DNA of 64,000 nucleotides from Larix kaempferi (GCA_027924585.1 BSBM01000361.1:41246501-41310500); one strand, 5' to 3'. Shown: positions 32,639 to 45,010, counted from the stretch's first letter. Notes: generated by a model not told the origin, from the letters alone. Made by a program: numbers and translations.

Positions 32639-33640
32639 CCCATCAATCGACATGAAACATGACAAAATATGTGTAGAGTGGATCGGATGGTACAAAAATA
32701 TGTAAGACTGACTCAAAGTAACAATGGCATAACGACGTGTGTACTTACTACAAATGATAGATGGTGAATGTGTTCTTGAACATGGGCATGGCATGACTTG
32801 GCAGTATTGACATAATGAGAATGACGCAGTTTTCTAATGCAACTGATGATAGAATCTTTCTCTGAATGACTCAAAGGAGTGACAAGACTCAGAAAGTAAG
32901 CGGGGGACTCATAGAAAAATAGATGACCAAGTACATCGCCATGCTTAAGAACGACTACATACTGCCACTAAGGTAGGTAACACAAACACTTTCCTTTTTC
33001 CCCATCATGAATGATGAGTGCCTTATGTGTTTTTTACAAGCTTGATGAGGGTAACCAGATGCTTGGTATAGCTCATCTCATAGATGAGTCCAATCCCAAA
33101 TATTTTTTGAACCTGGGATAGGAGGGGTTCATCCCATGATGGGCCCCTCAATGTGAAAATTTAACGAGCCCATAGAAGGTAGACTCGGTTGTCATTTCAT
33201 GTTTAGAGAGTCTGAAAAGAACTAAAGAAGACTCCAACGGTCCTTTTTTGTAAAGTTAGACTCATCACCCGAAAAAGGGTAAAACAACGTGGGAGAGGAC
33301 TCTTCCAGTCATGATTGGCTGGAGTATTCCTTTTTTATAATTAGTGCCCCCTGGTCCGAAAAAGGGGGTAAACTATAACCAGGAAGACGACCATTCAAAT
33401 ACTTTAACAAGTGTGAATGCGACAAGTTCGCTTGGCGATCTTTTCAATTTTAGGGAGTCTGAAAAGAACTTAACTATGGACTCCGTGGGGTGTCCTTTTC
33501 TGTGGGAGTTTAACGAGCCCGAAAAAGTGATAAATCATAACTTGGTACTTGTTCTCATGGTTGGGTGAGTATGAGAACAAACGAAGAGGTAAACTCATCC
33601 TCATGCAATAATTATGACTTAACCAAAAATAATAATGACA
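32639..33640 (-). other. Gypsy interior 2, non-coding 3' region (second part)
   Basis: It continues the sequence interrupted by element B. It contains the GTTTAACGAGCCCATAG and GAGAGTCTGAAAAGAACT words that also occur at 9360-10020 and 47330-47830. No gene seen. Confidence 0.55.
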
Positions 33641-33826
33641 AAACATTGAAAGGGGGTGTTGATACCTGTAGTTACCATTGGTAATGCAAGAAACGGCACA
33701 AAAAGACCACTTTACGACTCCTGTACACTAGAAAAAGTGTTAAATAGCCCCAAATATCATGACAAATGGTCGAAACTATAGTAAATGGCCCAAAAGCATC
33801 AAAATATTTGAAAAGGAATATTCCAT

Positions 33827-33842
33827 TCTATTTATAAATAGA
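33827..33842 (+). promoter_or_regulatory. Candidate TATA element for the antisense PMD-like gene
   Basis: TCTATTTATAAATAGA is a perfect 16-bp palindrome containing TATAAATA, about 440 bp upstream of the antisense reading frame. Being palindromic, it gives no direction of its own. No transcription evidence is available from sequence. Confidence 0.3.
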
Positions 33843-34150
33843 AATATGGGCCAATAATAGAAACATTGTTCAAATTGCCAATTTGGGTGGAGAAGTACCA
33901 ATTTGGAGCCAAAATTTCCTTTGCCAATTTTAGGAGCTACGATCCACCATTTCACCAACCGTTCAAACCACGTAGGCCTAAAACTTAACCAGCAACTTTG
34001 TAGTGGTTTACTTTTGATTTATTGTTCATTTTTTGAGTTTTTGGGTGGTTTGTGGATGGGCCATTGCACCCTCATCTTGTCGCAAGTGGCCCTTTTGGGA
34101 CTTGTGATGAGTCTGGGTCGTCGCAAGCCTCGAAAATGAGACCTGCGATG

Positions 34151-34184
34151 ACGTCGCACTGTACCTAAAGGTACAGTGTGACGA
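34151..34184. other. Hairpin upstream of the antisense gene
   Basis: GTCGCACTGTACCT and AGGTACAGTGTGAC are complementary over 14 bp with one G-T type mismatch and a two-base loop. It precedes the conserved acceptor TTTTGGCAG, in the position where interior 1 has a hairpin GGTGTGTGCTACTCTTC..GAAGAGTAGCGCACACC (10613-10688). Confidence 0.65.
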
Positions 34185-34269
34185 CAGAAACCCAAATCCC
34201 AAACACAAAAACTAATCCAAAAAATGGAGCTTGTGAATGCTGAGGAAGGTCCTAATAGGGTTTAATTGC

Positions 34270-35393
34270 CCCTTTTGGCAGGTTACTAGCAAGCAAAAAC
34301 GGTATTGGGAGTGGCGAGAGAGAGAACATGAAGTGGAAGATGAGCAAGCTACAAACGATCCACAATGTGTGGAAGCTTTGAGGAAACTTTGGGTTGCTCA
34401 AATTCTTCGAGATACAGGGGATGAGAGCCCAGATCCTGTTCCTGACACACATGCTCCAGAGTTGGGATGTGGTCGAACAATAATTTGTGATAGGTGAGCA
34501 TATCCTCACAATTGACATTGAGGATATCTACTTCCTGAACAGTTTGTCCTGAAGAGGGGGACGCTGTACAACTCACTGGGACATGGGCTAGTGATCGTAC
34601 AGTTGAGGACATGGTGTTGCAACACTGCATAGCTACTTCTCATCCCTCTAGCGAGAAGATACTCATTAGAGATGTGGTGAGTCGTCCACTGTGGGCCATA
34701 CTGCTCACTATTACTAGGGTGGCGAGTAGCCAAACTCCACATATGGCTACTCGAACTTAGATGTTGTATGCGGAAGACTGTATGTCTCCCATGGTTTTCA
34801 ACTGGTGCGAGGGTCTCCTCGCCAACATCCGAGCTCAGCTGACCAAGTGTCGGTGCGGGGAGCTCATGCAGTTTGGATATGGATCGATCATAGTATTGTT
34901 CCTTTTGGAGCGGGTTCTTCTCTTATGCCCGTAGGTGGTACTGGATGATAGCGATCTGAGAGATCCTCACATGCTCATGTGGGCAGAGGTGATGACCTGC
35001 CATGGTGGGGGGTCCCATCATAAGTTTTGGTCCCTAGTTCTTTAGTTGGCTAGTAGGCCAGTTACTTATGGTCAAGGACTTTCCATACGGTGGCACGGAC
35101 TTTCGAGAGGATCCCAACTTGGTGCTCCTAGAGGGTGCAGCATGGGGTGATATTGGTAAGAACAAAACCCTTGTATTTTTAGTTTTGTATATTATATTTT
35201 TTTTTTTGATGTAGTGCTGACAAGTACGCAATGTATGTGCAGATGTGGGCCCCGCTCGACTAGTAGGTCTCTTCCTTCTAGTGAGAGACAAAGGTGGGGA
35301 GGTAGTCGTTTCTGCAGGTGCTCATCCTGCCATCGAGGAGATGGAGGAGGTGTACAGGAACCTATCCACGCTGACTGTGGAGGTACCATAGCC
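34270..35393 (+). pseudogene. Antisense PMD-like gene of gypsy interior 2
   Basis: This is the counterpart of 10743-13370. After the acceptor CCTTTTGGCAG (about 34271-34281) the frame reads WEWREREHEVEDEQA (34237-34497), then shifts and continues MRAQILFLTHMLQSWD..HILTIDIEDIYFLNSLS with stops, matching MRALNRLLQRLIQYWD..ETLELIIHDIYFITGL. Its first exon ends GAAWGDI at a donor (GGTAAG, 35156); the acceptor ATGTGCAG ends at 35242, giving an 87-nt intron, and the second exon reads DVGPARLVGLFLLVRDK..EEMEEVYRNL to a TAG at about 35391. Role unknown; the intact ancestor was presumably conserved for protein, since intron phase and flanking residues agree. Confidence 0.65.
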
Positions 35394-35816
35394 AGCCATT
35401 GATGACCTACCGAGGCCCATGTAGAGATTTGGGGTGGGAGCATCCGTGCGCTTCAACTCTTTACTCCGCAAGGTGGCTCGTACTGTAGACTGCTTTGTCA
35501 CCTAGCGTCAGAGAGCTGTTAGAGCTAGGGGTGTACAGGTCAGGCGTCCAGCCTGATTGCACTTTTATACTTGTACTAAGAGCTTAGAGGCCTCAGATTT
35601 TGTAATTACTGAAAGCTATGATGCTTCAGATTTTTGTAGAGACTCACTGAAAGCCATCGTGCTTCAAATTTTGTACTGGCACTACTTTTGAGCGATATAT
35701 ATATATATGCAGACATTACCGACAATTTATACATTATGTGTCTTTAGAATGATTAGTGATGTGATCTTGTTTATATGTTTTCTTCTGTACATTATATTTA
35801 CATGTTGTGAATGGTT
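35394..35816. other. Spacer after antisense gene
   Basis: A decayed continuation (SLLRKVARTVDCF, near 35455-35500) resembles RLLRKVARLVICYREA at the end of the interior-1 gene, so the second exon may originally have extended to about 35560. The rest is AT-rich with a short TA run (35697-35710). Confidence 0.45.
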
Positions 35817-36235
35817 TTACATATTATGAGTATTATGTGTGTGTGATGAACCAATCCAAAATGAAGTTGGCCATCGAGTCAGCAACTGTGTTAAACTCTT
35901 GTGAAATGTGCAAGTATTGAATAGATTCAAATGACCTTTCCAGGAGATGTACTCGTCTGAAGAGATGGGATCACAGATAGCGTAGACCCAGTTAAGATGG
36001 AAAACCACTAATTGAGAATCCATGTGGATGACAATGTGGTTTATACCCAAGGAAATGGCATTGGTTAGGGTTCCGATTACTACCTGATATTCTGCGGCAT
36101 TGTTGGTCGCGAACCCTAGGCAACTTCCTCCTGAGCTAATGAGCTCACCTATTGGGGAATATAGTACCTAGGCTGCCGAAGCAAGGTTATGGGTATGTCG
36201 GCTGGCACCGCCCATGAATCCATAGCACGTTGCCA
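35817..36235 (-). pseudogene. Second (archaeal-type) RNase H of gypsy interior 2
   Basis: The minus strand reads GFMGGASRHTHNLASAA, then LYSPIGELISSGGSCLGFATNNAAEYQVV and INHIVIHMDSQLVVFHLNWVY, with stops and a later frameshift. It aligns with the extra RNase H at 13549-13970 and has the same position after integrase. The first catalytic aspartate (VDGA in interior 1) is replaced (MGGA). Confidence 0.78.
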
Positions 36236-36414
36236 TCTGCACACGCAGACAGAACATGGTATAAGAAGTGGAAACAAGATCAAAAGACACTCGAAAAGAA
36301 ATGCGTCACACCACACAAAAACACAAAAATACGCCATGTACAGTATATACAAGCAAGTCTATGCATGAGAGATCAAGCGTAGTATCTCTTTAGGTAAAGT
36401 CCATTGCGGGGTTC

Positions 36415-37480
36415 ACCCAAAGATATTCCGTCCTAATCTTCAAGCTCGTAGGCACCTTTTTCCAACACACGTTTTATAACATAAGGTCCATGCCACATGG
36501 ACTCGAACTTCCCTGCTCCTATTTTATCGTGCTTCTGGTCATAAGTGAGGACCAGCTCACCCTCGTTAAAGTTATGAGGTTCAACCAACTTATCGTACTG
36601 GGATTTGATGCATTTCTTATGTGCTTCATTAGCAAGAGTGGCATCTCGGCGAGACTCGTCAAGTTTTTCTAAGTGCAAGAGATGTTCTTCCTCAGTAGTA
36701 GTGTTAGGAAGAAGTTTGACCACGAGCTGTAAAGACGGGATTTCGCACTCTATCGGTAAGATAGCCTCCACTCCATATACCAATTGGAAGGGAGTGAAGC
36801 CTGTGGTGGTTTTAACGGTAGTTCAGTAGGCCCATAATGCTGAAAAAAGCATATTATGCTAGTTGGACTTTTGTGTCCCTACCATCCTTTGGATCATAGT
36901 TTTCAAGACCTTGTTAATTGCCTCGACCTATCCATTGGATTGCGGTTATTAGGGTGTCAAGTTTTCATGGAGAAAACCCAACCTGTCTCTCAATTCATCA
37001 ACCATATGGTTCTGAAAGTGAGAACCATGATCAATAATTATGGCCTGCGGAACTCCAAATCGTGCTATCACATGATTAAACATGAAGAGTGCGGCGGTTT
37101 TTCCATCATTTTGGTAAGTAGGCATAGCCTCAGCCCACTTTGTGAAGTAATCCACAACTACGATGATGTAACTATTCCCCCCGGCTGAGGTAGGCTTACA
37201 GTGCATAAAATCGACGCCCCATTTTGCAAATGGGCCAATGGCAATAACCGGATGTAGTGGGGCAGGATGAGTGCACTTCTTCATATGGAAGTGTTGGCAA
37301 GGAGGACATTTTTTTTATGGCCTCAATACAATCTTTGAAGATAGTAGGCTAGTAATATCCCGTGCGCAAAATCGTTTGAGTTGTAGCCATCCCAGAGAGA
37401 TGACCACCACATGCCTCAGCATGATAGTCATTCAGAACGCGTTCAGCCTCATCGTGAGTGAGACAATCTCGAAGAATTAA
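36415..37480 (-). pseudogene. Gypsy integrase of interior 2
   Basis: An HHCC-type segment (YHAEACGGHLSGMATTQTIL..) occupies about 37470-37300, with a shift in a T run near 37309-37316. The core (36949-37284) has WGVDFMHCKPTSAGGNSYII, DYFTKWAEAMPTY and ARFGVPQAIIIDHGSHFQN, providing two catalytic aspartates. After a stop-rich gap, 36433-36783 gives the end of the core and the C-terminal domain GELVLTYDQKHDKIGAGKFESMWHGPYVI. Confidence 0.9.
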
Positions 37481-37607
37481 ATCGATGATACAAAGTATCA
37501 TTAATGATTAAATAATACTTTGCATGGTGATGTATCTTACGATGGTCATCACGAGAAAGTTGAGGATCAAAGCGTTGGGTTTGAAGATATAACAGGATAT
37601 CTCCATA

Positions 37608-38216
37608 CTAGGGGTCAGTCATACTGATGATAAATAATGATTCATCCGGAAAGGAGTCATTGTGCTCAACTTCTACATCAGAACGGGGAAGGTCGCAAAT
37701 AAGCTCGGCAAACACCAAAGACTTCTTAGACTTGGCTTTCTTGAAAAGAAGATTGAATTCTTCCGGTATCACAATCCAACATGAATACTTTCCCCCAAGC
37801 ACTTGATGCATCAGTACGTGGTACATGGGGTTTGAGTTGGCAATGATGGTGGTGGTGCATAGCAAGATGTAGTGATGGAACTTCTGGACGGCGATGACCG
37901 CCACGAAAGCGAGTTTTTCGACATGTGAATATCGAGTTTCAGCGTCAGCTAGACCCTTACTTGCATAGTATGTCACATGTTCCTGAGCATTTTGATCCTC
38001 CTGTACCAAAACCATGGCGATAGTGGTAGCAGAAGCGGAGAGATATAAGATGTAATCTCGATAATAATTAGGTGGTCGGAGCACGGGGGCATGCGTGATG
38101 GCATGTTTGATACTGTCGAAGTATTTTTGAGCTTGATCGTCCCAAATGAATGGGACATCCTTCTTAAGCAGTCTCCTATATCCCTGAGTTTTCTCCACAA
38201 AATTACAAACAAAACG
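37608..38216 (-). pseudogene. Gypsy RNase H of interior 2
   Basis: The 196-residue reading contains FIWDDQAQKYFDSIKHAITHAPVL, DYILYLSASATTIAMVLVQED and EEHVTYYASKGL-type sequence with YSHVEKLAFVAVIAVQKFHHY, then KKSLVFAELICDLP. It is in the same frame as RT and protease. As in interior 1 the catalytic D of the DASxxAxG motif is replaced (LSASATTIA). Confidence 0.9.
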
Positions 38217-39065
38217 TCATAAATAAGTCACCTTCCCTTGGAGACTTTGGAGTTTCGTAACATCAATCGGAGGTGGTAGGTTGATGATGGCCTCCACCTT
38301 TAAGGGATCAATGTGGATCCCATCCTTCGAAACAATAAATCCTAAGAGGCATTCGGACTCAACGCAAAAGATACACTTATGAGGATTTAGACGGATATTG
38401 TATCGTCTGCATCTGAGGAAAATGGCCATCAGATGGTTGATGTGGAACTCGCAGTGCTTTGAATGAGAATGGAGATCATCCAAGTAGGGTTCCACAAATT
38501 CCTTAATATCGTGGAAGGCATACGACATAGCCCACTGAAACGTGGTGCCAACATTTTTAGGGCCAAATAGGAGCTTGCGATAAGTGAATGTACCCCATGG
38601 GAAGATGAAAGCCATCTTATGTTGGTCGGTTGGGTTGATCTCAATTTGGTTGTAACCAGAAAATCCATCCATGAATGAGAAGATGACGCTTCCGGCATAG
38701 TTGTCGATGATTTGGTCGATGAAGGGGGTCGGGTAGTTGTATTTTGGACAAGCCCGATTAAGGTCCCGATAATCAACATGGACATGAATGGTGCCCTGCT
38801 TTTTGTTCACAGGAACGACGTTTGAGACCCAATCTGTCAATGGGACAGGATAAATAAAGCCAGCCTTTAAGAGCTTTTCAATTTCTTCCTTGATTGCAAC
38901 AGCCTTTCGGGGGTGTACCGGTCGCAACTTTTGACGTACAGGTTTGATGTCGAGATAGGTTTTTATTTCATGAGAAACAATTGCGGGGTCTATCCCAGGC
39001 ATCTCCTGATAGGACCAAGCAAACACATCTCGAAATTGCTTGAACAAGGCTATGCTAACAGCGAT
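38217..39065 (-). pseudogene. Gypsy reverse transcriptase of interior 2
   Basis: This is the most complete RT in the window: FKQFRDVFAWSYQEMPGID, KLRPVHPRKAVAIKEEIEKL, VDYRDLNRACPKYNYPTPFI, FSFMDGFSGYNQIEINPTDQ, then VEPYLDDLHSHS (active site) and CRRYNIRLNPHKCIFCVES. It is bounded by stops on both sides, but those stops lie in the same frame as protease (39066-40049) and RNase H (37608-38198). Confidence 0.94.
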
Positions 39066-40217
39066 TTATTTAGGGGAACACTTATGGCCTATGCGAATGT
39101 GTTCCACTATACCAGGTTTCACCGAGATGTCTACCGGGGTGGTTGGATCAATGTTGTCCAAGTTTCCCTCTGTGTCCATAAGACATCTAAGGATGGGGGA
39201 CTGAGGGGATGGGTAGATATCTGGTGAAAAGAGGGTATGGATGTTGTTCTCTATGTACTCCAAAGGAGGAAGAAAAGATGACCTATGATGGAGATCATCC
39301 CATGGACTGTCGTCAACATTCATTACTTCCATGATGGACTCGCCTAAATGAAAAGTACGAAGTAAGAGATCAGGTAGAGAGGATGTCTGTCGTAGAGAAC
39401 AAGATGGGGAGGCCATGGTTAAATGGTCCTCCGAAGCTAATTGGATTGCCTCATAAATGCGTTCAGCTGGTGAAAGAGAAATCATATCTCCAAGCAGGTG
39501 TGTTGTGGCTTCATCCGGTACAAGCCAAGCATCATTTGAGTGAGATAAAATCTCAGTGGAGATCATGTTCACCATAGCAACATGATTAGGGGGGTTCGCG
39601 GCTAGAAAAACGCCCATGAGACATGAATATTTCAAAAGGCCAACCCCTACACTCTCATACTGTTTTGACATCTGTCCAATGGAAGGAACATGGTCACCAG
39701 GATAAGTAGTGGCATCCGGTGTACAAAAATCTAACTGGTCAATAGTAAAAATTTTCCCTTGGTGGGGGAACTGTACTATGCGAAAGACTGAAGAGGCTAC
39801 CGCCTGCATGGTATAAAACCAATTGAAACCAAGCAAGAGATTATAATCTAACGAGGCCAAGACCACTTCCACTTTAATGGTTATGGTATTTTCGCCCAAC
39901 TCAACTGCAAGAGCTTGTAAGAGCCCATGAGGTTGAAAGCCACACCCGTTGAATGCTTTCAACGTGGTAGGAGAATGATTCAATTCGGGGGAGCCAATGG
40001 CTCTCCAATAAGCGATGGACATGACAGAAGTGGAGGCTCCTTCGTCCAAAAGGGTACGATGAACAATCTTCCCAGCAATGTTTGCAGAAACTTGGAATGT
40101 GAGCTAGTGTGAGAGCCTCAACTTAAATTTTTCAAGTCAAAACATGATGGTGTTCGAGGAATTCGGGTCAACTGCACCAATAGCTGCAAGGAGAGTTTTG
40201 CGTTGATTGGGACAATT
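39066..40217 (-). pseudogene. Gypsy protease of interior 2
   Basis: It starts at LLDEGASTSVMSIAYWRAIG, the retropepsin-like active-site region, and continues DYNLLLGFNWFYTM, FPHQGKIFTIDQLDF and a long linker to the RT boundary. Upstream sequence to 40218 remains in the same frame with stops. The active-site block is better preserved than in interior 1. Confidence 0.88.
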
Positions 40218-40751
40218 CTACAAAACTTCCAACGTAGACATGGCACAAGGATCTTGTGCCAAGTCTTCTACGATATTGTAATTCTGTGTCGCTCGAGCAT
40301 TAAGATTGAAAACGGCTTTTCGAATCATACTCTTGGGCGGATGCAATATTGAATCTAAGGAGGGATTCTCAATGGTGAGAGAAGTCGATGGTACAGTGAC
40401 ATCAGTAGCGGAGTTAGAATATTTTTCAGCATTACTTCCAGTGGATTCCTTCGAAGGGGCTGGTTCGTAGCATCGCGAGCGAGTATTCAAATTGATCGCC
40501 TCATTGCACAACATGAGAACATGCGCAGTATTAGATGGTTCCCCCTGGGGTGGGGGGGTTTGAGCAATCATCTGCTGGTTTTGAGTAGGAAACGGATCGT
40601 TGAGGACTGTGGGAGTCGGTTTACCCCTAAGAAATTTTTGCACTTCGTCTCTATGGGGACACTCTTTGGAGAAATGGTCTTCTCCAAACAGTAGACAAGG
40701 ATAATTTAGTTTCCTTTTCTGCTTAGTATCATCGGGAGTGCTATTTGGTTC
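40218..40751 (-). pseudogene. Gag-protease linker and degenerate zinc knuckle of interior 2
   Basis: The reading 40218-40643 ends ARATQNYNIVEDLAQDPCAM, the same pre-protease signature as in interior 1. Just upstream, CLLFGEDHFSKECP (40640-40700) is a CCHC knuckle missing one cysteine. Confidence 0.75.
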
Positions 40752-43325
40752 CTACTGGGCAGAAGACTTTTTGGGTTTTCCCTTGTTCTTCTTTTTACCT
40801 TTAAACTTCTGAGATGAAGCTAATTGAACAGAATTCACCTCTTTAGTTATAGCAGGAGTAGTGGACTTGGCGGTGCTGTGACCAGCTGGAGTTGGGTTGG
40901 ATGATCCAACAGTGCTAATAGCAGGCTGGGTGTTAAGGGAACCAATGCTTCCATCAGCTTGGGGTCCCTTATGTGGTTTCGTGGGATCGTTAACGTCTTG
41001 GGGTGCATCAGGAAAAATATGAATAGAGTGCCGGACTGAGTGTAGACCAAGTCTAGTAGATGGGCACTCGCGATGGCTTGTTCTTCGATGACAGCACCTC
41101 ACAAGGCAACATCTTTTCCTATGGTGGGAATGAGCGATTTTGTAAACCAGTCTGCTAGGAGATGATCTAGAATTGGAGCTTTAATGAGATATCGTCTCCT
41201 TTGCCACTCATGGATATGATCCAAAATGTGAGTGGCGGTATTCTAACAGAGCGAGGTTAAAAGCTTAGTACCAGTCTCATACTGTATAGGCAGCTGGAAA
41301 TGCATCAAAAGTTCATAGCAAGAGAGCCAAAATCAGGAAAAGAGTGTGGTGGCAACTCGATGTACCTCTTGAGAGCTGAACCGATGAGACTCCTTTGAAA
41401 CAATCAAAGATGAATTGAATTGTCCATTAAGGAATTAGATGAACACGATAAGTGGTATATCATCTTCTTGGGGTTCTCACCCGGCTTGCCGTCAAACTTG
41501 GGGATATCAGAGGGAAGTTTCACTGGAATCGGTGGCCAGTTAGATCCATGGTAAATAGGATCATTGGTTAAACAGGAAAGGTCAAGCAGGTCCAAAGTAG
41601 CCAGAAATGGCAGCTATGGATTAGGCTGCGCATATTGATAATATGGATATGGCGTGTAAGAACTAAACTGACCATAAGGTGTACCAGGATGAAACTGACC
41701 GTAGGGGGGTGTGCCGCTCGGACCGTAAGGAGGTCTGCCACCATAAGGTGGTCCATTCAAATAAGGTGGGGGTCCACCTCCACCTTTGGGAGGGGGTGGA
41801 GGTCCATCGCCACCACTGGGAGGAGGTGGGGGGGTCCATAACTGTAATAAGGTGGCCCACCACCACCACTTCCTGGAGGGGGCGGTGGACCACTTTGGCC
41901 GCCAGATGGATGGGGGCCCCCACCACCTCCGTTGCGAGAAGGATGAGAGTTTCCACCACCAATGCCTCTGCCTGGAAGGGGTGGTGGACCATCACCACCA
42001 CTCGAAGGGGAAATGTCCTCCTTCACCATGATAGGGTGGTCCGCCGCCGCCTCCTCCTGGAGGAGGTGGTGGACCATTCCCGCCACCGCTGAAGGGGTGA
42101 GGGGTGTTGTAGGTAAAATGAGGTGGGCCTCCACCAATGTTATGTGGGGGCCCGTCGCCTCCAACAGGAGGTGGAGGAGGACCGATCAGGGGTGGTGGTA
42201 CTTGAGGGATAGTTGGTTGGGGTCCGTGTTGCAACACAGGTTGTTGCCCCCATAAAGTGTATGGATTCTCGCGATAAGGTATCCCGTATGGCGCATTTCT
42301 GGGATTGGGTTGGCCCGACACAGGGTTAACACAACCTGGATACACTTGAATCCATGAGGGTTGATTTACATTTGATGGCCCTCCAACATGAGATAATCCT
42401 GTGGTGGATGGTCTAGCGGGCTGGGAAGGTCCAACGGAAGGTCCATTGGGGACTCCACCACCTATGTTCTAGTTAGGAAACGGGGGTTTCCCTCGAGCCA
42501 CAAGAGGTTGACCACTATTCAAAGGTTGAACCAACGTGGGTTGTTGACTAGCTACCATGGTAATAACATTACCAATAAGATAATCCGTGGGAATGGAATA
42601 CCCTCCCCTTGAATTTTTAGGTGGGGGAGGAACTGGTAAAGTAACCGTGGTAGTGATAGGTGTGTTGGACCGTTATCCTTCCACCGGTTGGTTCGCTTGA
42701 GGTGTAGGACTCGACTCTTGCAAGGGTTGACCAGTCTCATTAGTGGTCATGTGGTGGGATGCTTCAGGTGATCCGAAAGATATCGAATGAACTGGGATGT
42801 TTCCGTCGTCAAGTCTTATTTGGAAATGACGATTATGGAACTATTTAGAGTGTCACTCGAGACTTTGTCTTCGAAGCTCATCACCTTTAACACGTAACAA
42901 TTCCAAATGTTCATGGATGGGGCAGAAAATCTCGGTAGGGCCAAGCCTATAGTAAGGCCTAGAGAACTCTGGATTAGTCCAGTTAGGTGGGGATGAGATG
43001 GCAAAATGAGCCACTGGGTGGTCTGTAGAGGATGTCTTGTAAGCTACTGAAGGACTAACAGCTGCTGTAGGGTTGTCCTGGGGTCAGTTTATCCATTCCA
43101 ATGATCAGGCTCTCCTGGGATGACAGGGGAAAGGTTTTGAGAAGTGGGGGTGTGTGCTTCTTCATCTTGCGGGGGATGAGAGGCAGGTGAATCTAGTGGA
43201 AACAAATGTCTGCCAATATTCAAAGTGGGGTTCTCCACTTCAGTAACTACGACCATGTTACGCAGATCCATTCTTACCATCAAAATAACCTTCAGATTAA
43301 GGGTATATTTGGGTGGCAAGTTCAA
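40752..43325 (-). pseudogene. Gypsy Gag of interior 2, with proline/glycine-rich N-terminal part
   Basis: Core traces match interior 1: NWPPIPVKLPSDIPKFDGKP at 41404-41595, the C-terminal part at 40752-41102. Upstream, 41640-42345 is a low-complexity region reading PPPPPGGGGGGPP in several frames, a local expansion of CCACC/GGTGG words, and 42552-43325 gives a proline-rich N-terminus with stops. The frame shifts repeatedly, so no single protein can be read. Confidence 0.7.
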
Positions 43326-44580
43326 TATCCTATGGGACCTTCTCCAGGGAAAATCCGCTAGAGTATCAGGAAAATCAGCCAGAAAGGTCGAAACAACGTT
43401 TCTCCTAAAGGTATGCTAAAAGAAAGCTTTTCAATTTCTCTTTTCAATGATCTAAAGTCAACAAAAATAAAAAAATGCATCTATCTTTCCTTAGCATGGA
43501 ACTAGTTTTGCAAAAATCGAAGGGTTCTTTGATCTCTTCAAGAAAATAATTGATTCATAATTTGAGAAAAAAACAAGAGATCATACATTCATTCAACTTT
43601 TCCAAAACATCAATGAGACTTTTCCAATGCAAACAATCTTTCTTCAATAATTCCTTGAGAAACAAAGGGAAAGAAGCATTTTTAATCTTTCAATGGATGC
43701 ATAAAAGAATGAATTTGATAACAACTTTGCTTGAAAATCCAAATGACTGAAAAGAAAACACTACTTGCAGCATTCATATGCTCAGAAAACTAAAGAAAAG
43801 ATAAGCACTCAACCAAGCGTAAAAGACACTTAACTCAAAATCAAGCAGCAACAAGCAAACTAAGCAAGCAAAGCTCAAGACAAAAGTAGCTGAGGTCTGG
43901 AAGGTGATCCAATGCAATGATTAGATTAGGGATGGAAGGAAGGGAATGCAAGAATGAATAGATGAAGGTGGAGGAGACCAAAGTATCCAACACTATCGGT
44001 TTCAAGCTTGTCCAAGACGGAACCCAAAATCAATCCAAATGAAACCAAACTCTCAATCACACAAATTATCAAAGGGGTCTCTGGCTGGATCTTGCAGCAC
44101 AGAGGGAGTCCAAACATCAGACCAAGACTCGGACTATCAAATGAGAGGATGGATTCCTATATGTCAACTTCTGACAGATCGACACACTCTGTCTTTGCAG
44201 ATAGTGTGACATCGCAGGTTTCCTACACGAGAGGTGTGATGGTGTCGCAGTTCACCAATGCACAGATGATGACGAGTAAGCAACAACAAAAGGACAGAGA
44301 CTCAGAAAAACATAGTGTCACTCTGTTCTCACTGCCCAGGTGTGACAGGCGAGTTCTAGATTAAAAAATGAATCAGATCTCTCAATAATGAGCCACAAAC
44401 AGACTTGGAACTAAGTTGTATAGACTTAGAGGAAGAAGATCAGAACCTTCAATGTGAAGATATGAAAGTGAATGGAAAAAATGATAAACAGGATCGTGTG
44501 AAGTAATCTACTAAAAATGACTTTCACATGAATGACCTCTAAACAAAACAAACAGTCCTCCCTAGTATTGTTTCCAGATT
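43326..44580 (-). other. Gypsy interior 2 leader
   Basis: No gene recognised. 44163-44345 is rich in GTGTGACA/TGTCACAC-like words (ATAGTGTGACATCGCAG, GATGGTGTCGCAG, AGTGTCACTCTG) that echo the hairpin at 34151-34184. Confidence 0.5.
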
Positions 44581-44775
44581 TGTTACCGGACAATCCACTT
44601 GAGCAGGCGCGAGCAGGATCTCCCTAGCTCAATGTGATTCTAGAACAAATAGAACAGACTACAAACACGTTTCCTAAATCTACTTAAGGATCAAGTGCTA
44701 GATGTCATACCTCTTTGATTCGCTATCCTTTCTCCCGAATGTTGATCCATGTCCCATGGTCGTCGGATCCAAGCT
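44581..44775 (-). repeat. Conserved gypsy leader block, second copy
   Basis: It is strongly similar to 24166-24362, while sequence on both sides diverges. On the minus strand it has a splice-donor-like CAAAGAG|GTATGAC at about 44710. Confidence 0.8.
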
Positions 44776-44987
44776 GTAAGACTCATCATCAGGTATGCGC
44801 TACTGTGTATAAGGGAGACTAGTGCACATGTTAGAGGAGGTGAAAAAAAGGCCTTGCAATATCAGACTGGGATGATTTAGGCAAGCAGAAACAGGTAATA
44901 GTAACCTACAGGGCCTCTCAGAGGATCAAAAAGACCAAAAAGTACAGGAAGGAAAACTAACTATGTCTCCTAAAGCAGAAAACAACT

Positions 44988-45007
44988 AGTCCCCAGCTGA
45001 GTCGCCA
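44988..45007 (-). other. Gypsy primer binding site
   Basis: The minus strand reads TGGCGACTCAGCTGGGGACT three bases from the LTR end. A TGGCGACTC..CTGGGGA PBS is, as I recall, characteristic of Tat/Ogre-type gypsy elements (tRNA-Arg type); the tRNA assignment is from memory. Confidence 0.75.
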
Positions 45008-45010
45008 GTC

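Noticed and set aside
33641-33670. GAAAGGGGGTGTTGATACC as a plus-strand PPT and LTR start
   Set aside because: It looks like a PPT/LTR junction, but I find no matching LTR end, TATA box with the right spacing or partner, and it lies inside the minus-strand gypsy interior.
41635-42255. Several plus-strand readings rich in W, G, H and R
   Set aside because: They are opposite-strand translations of the proline/glycine-rich Gag low-complexity region.
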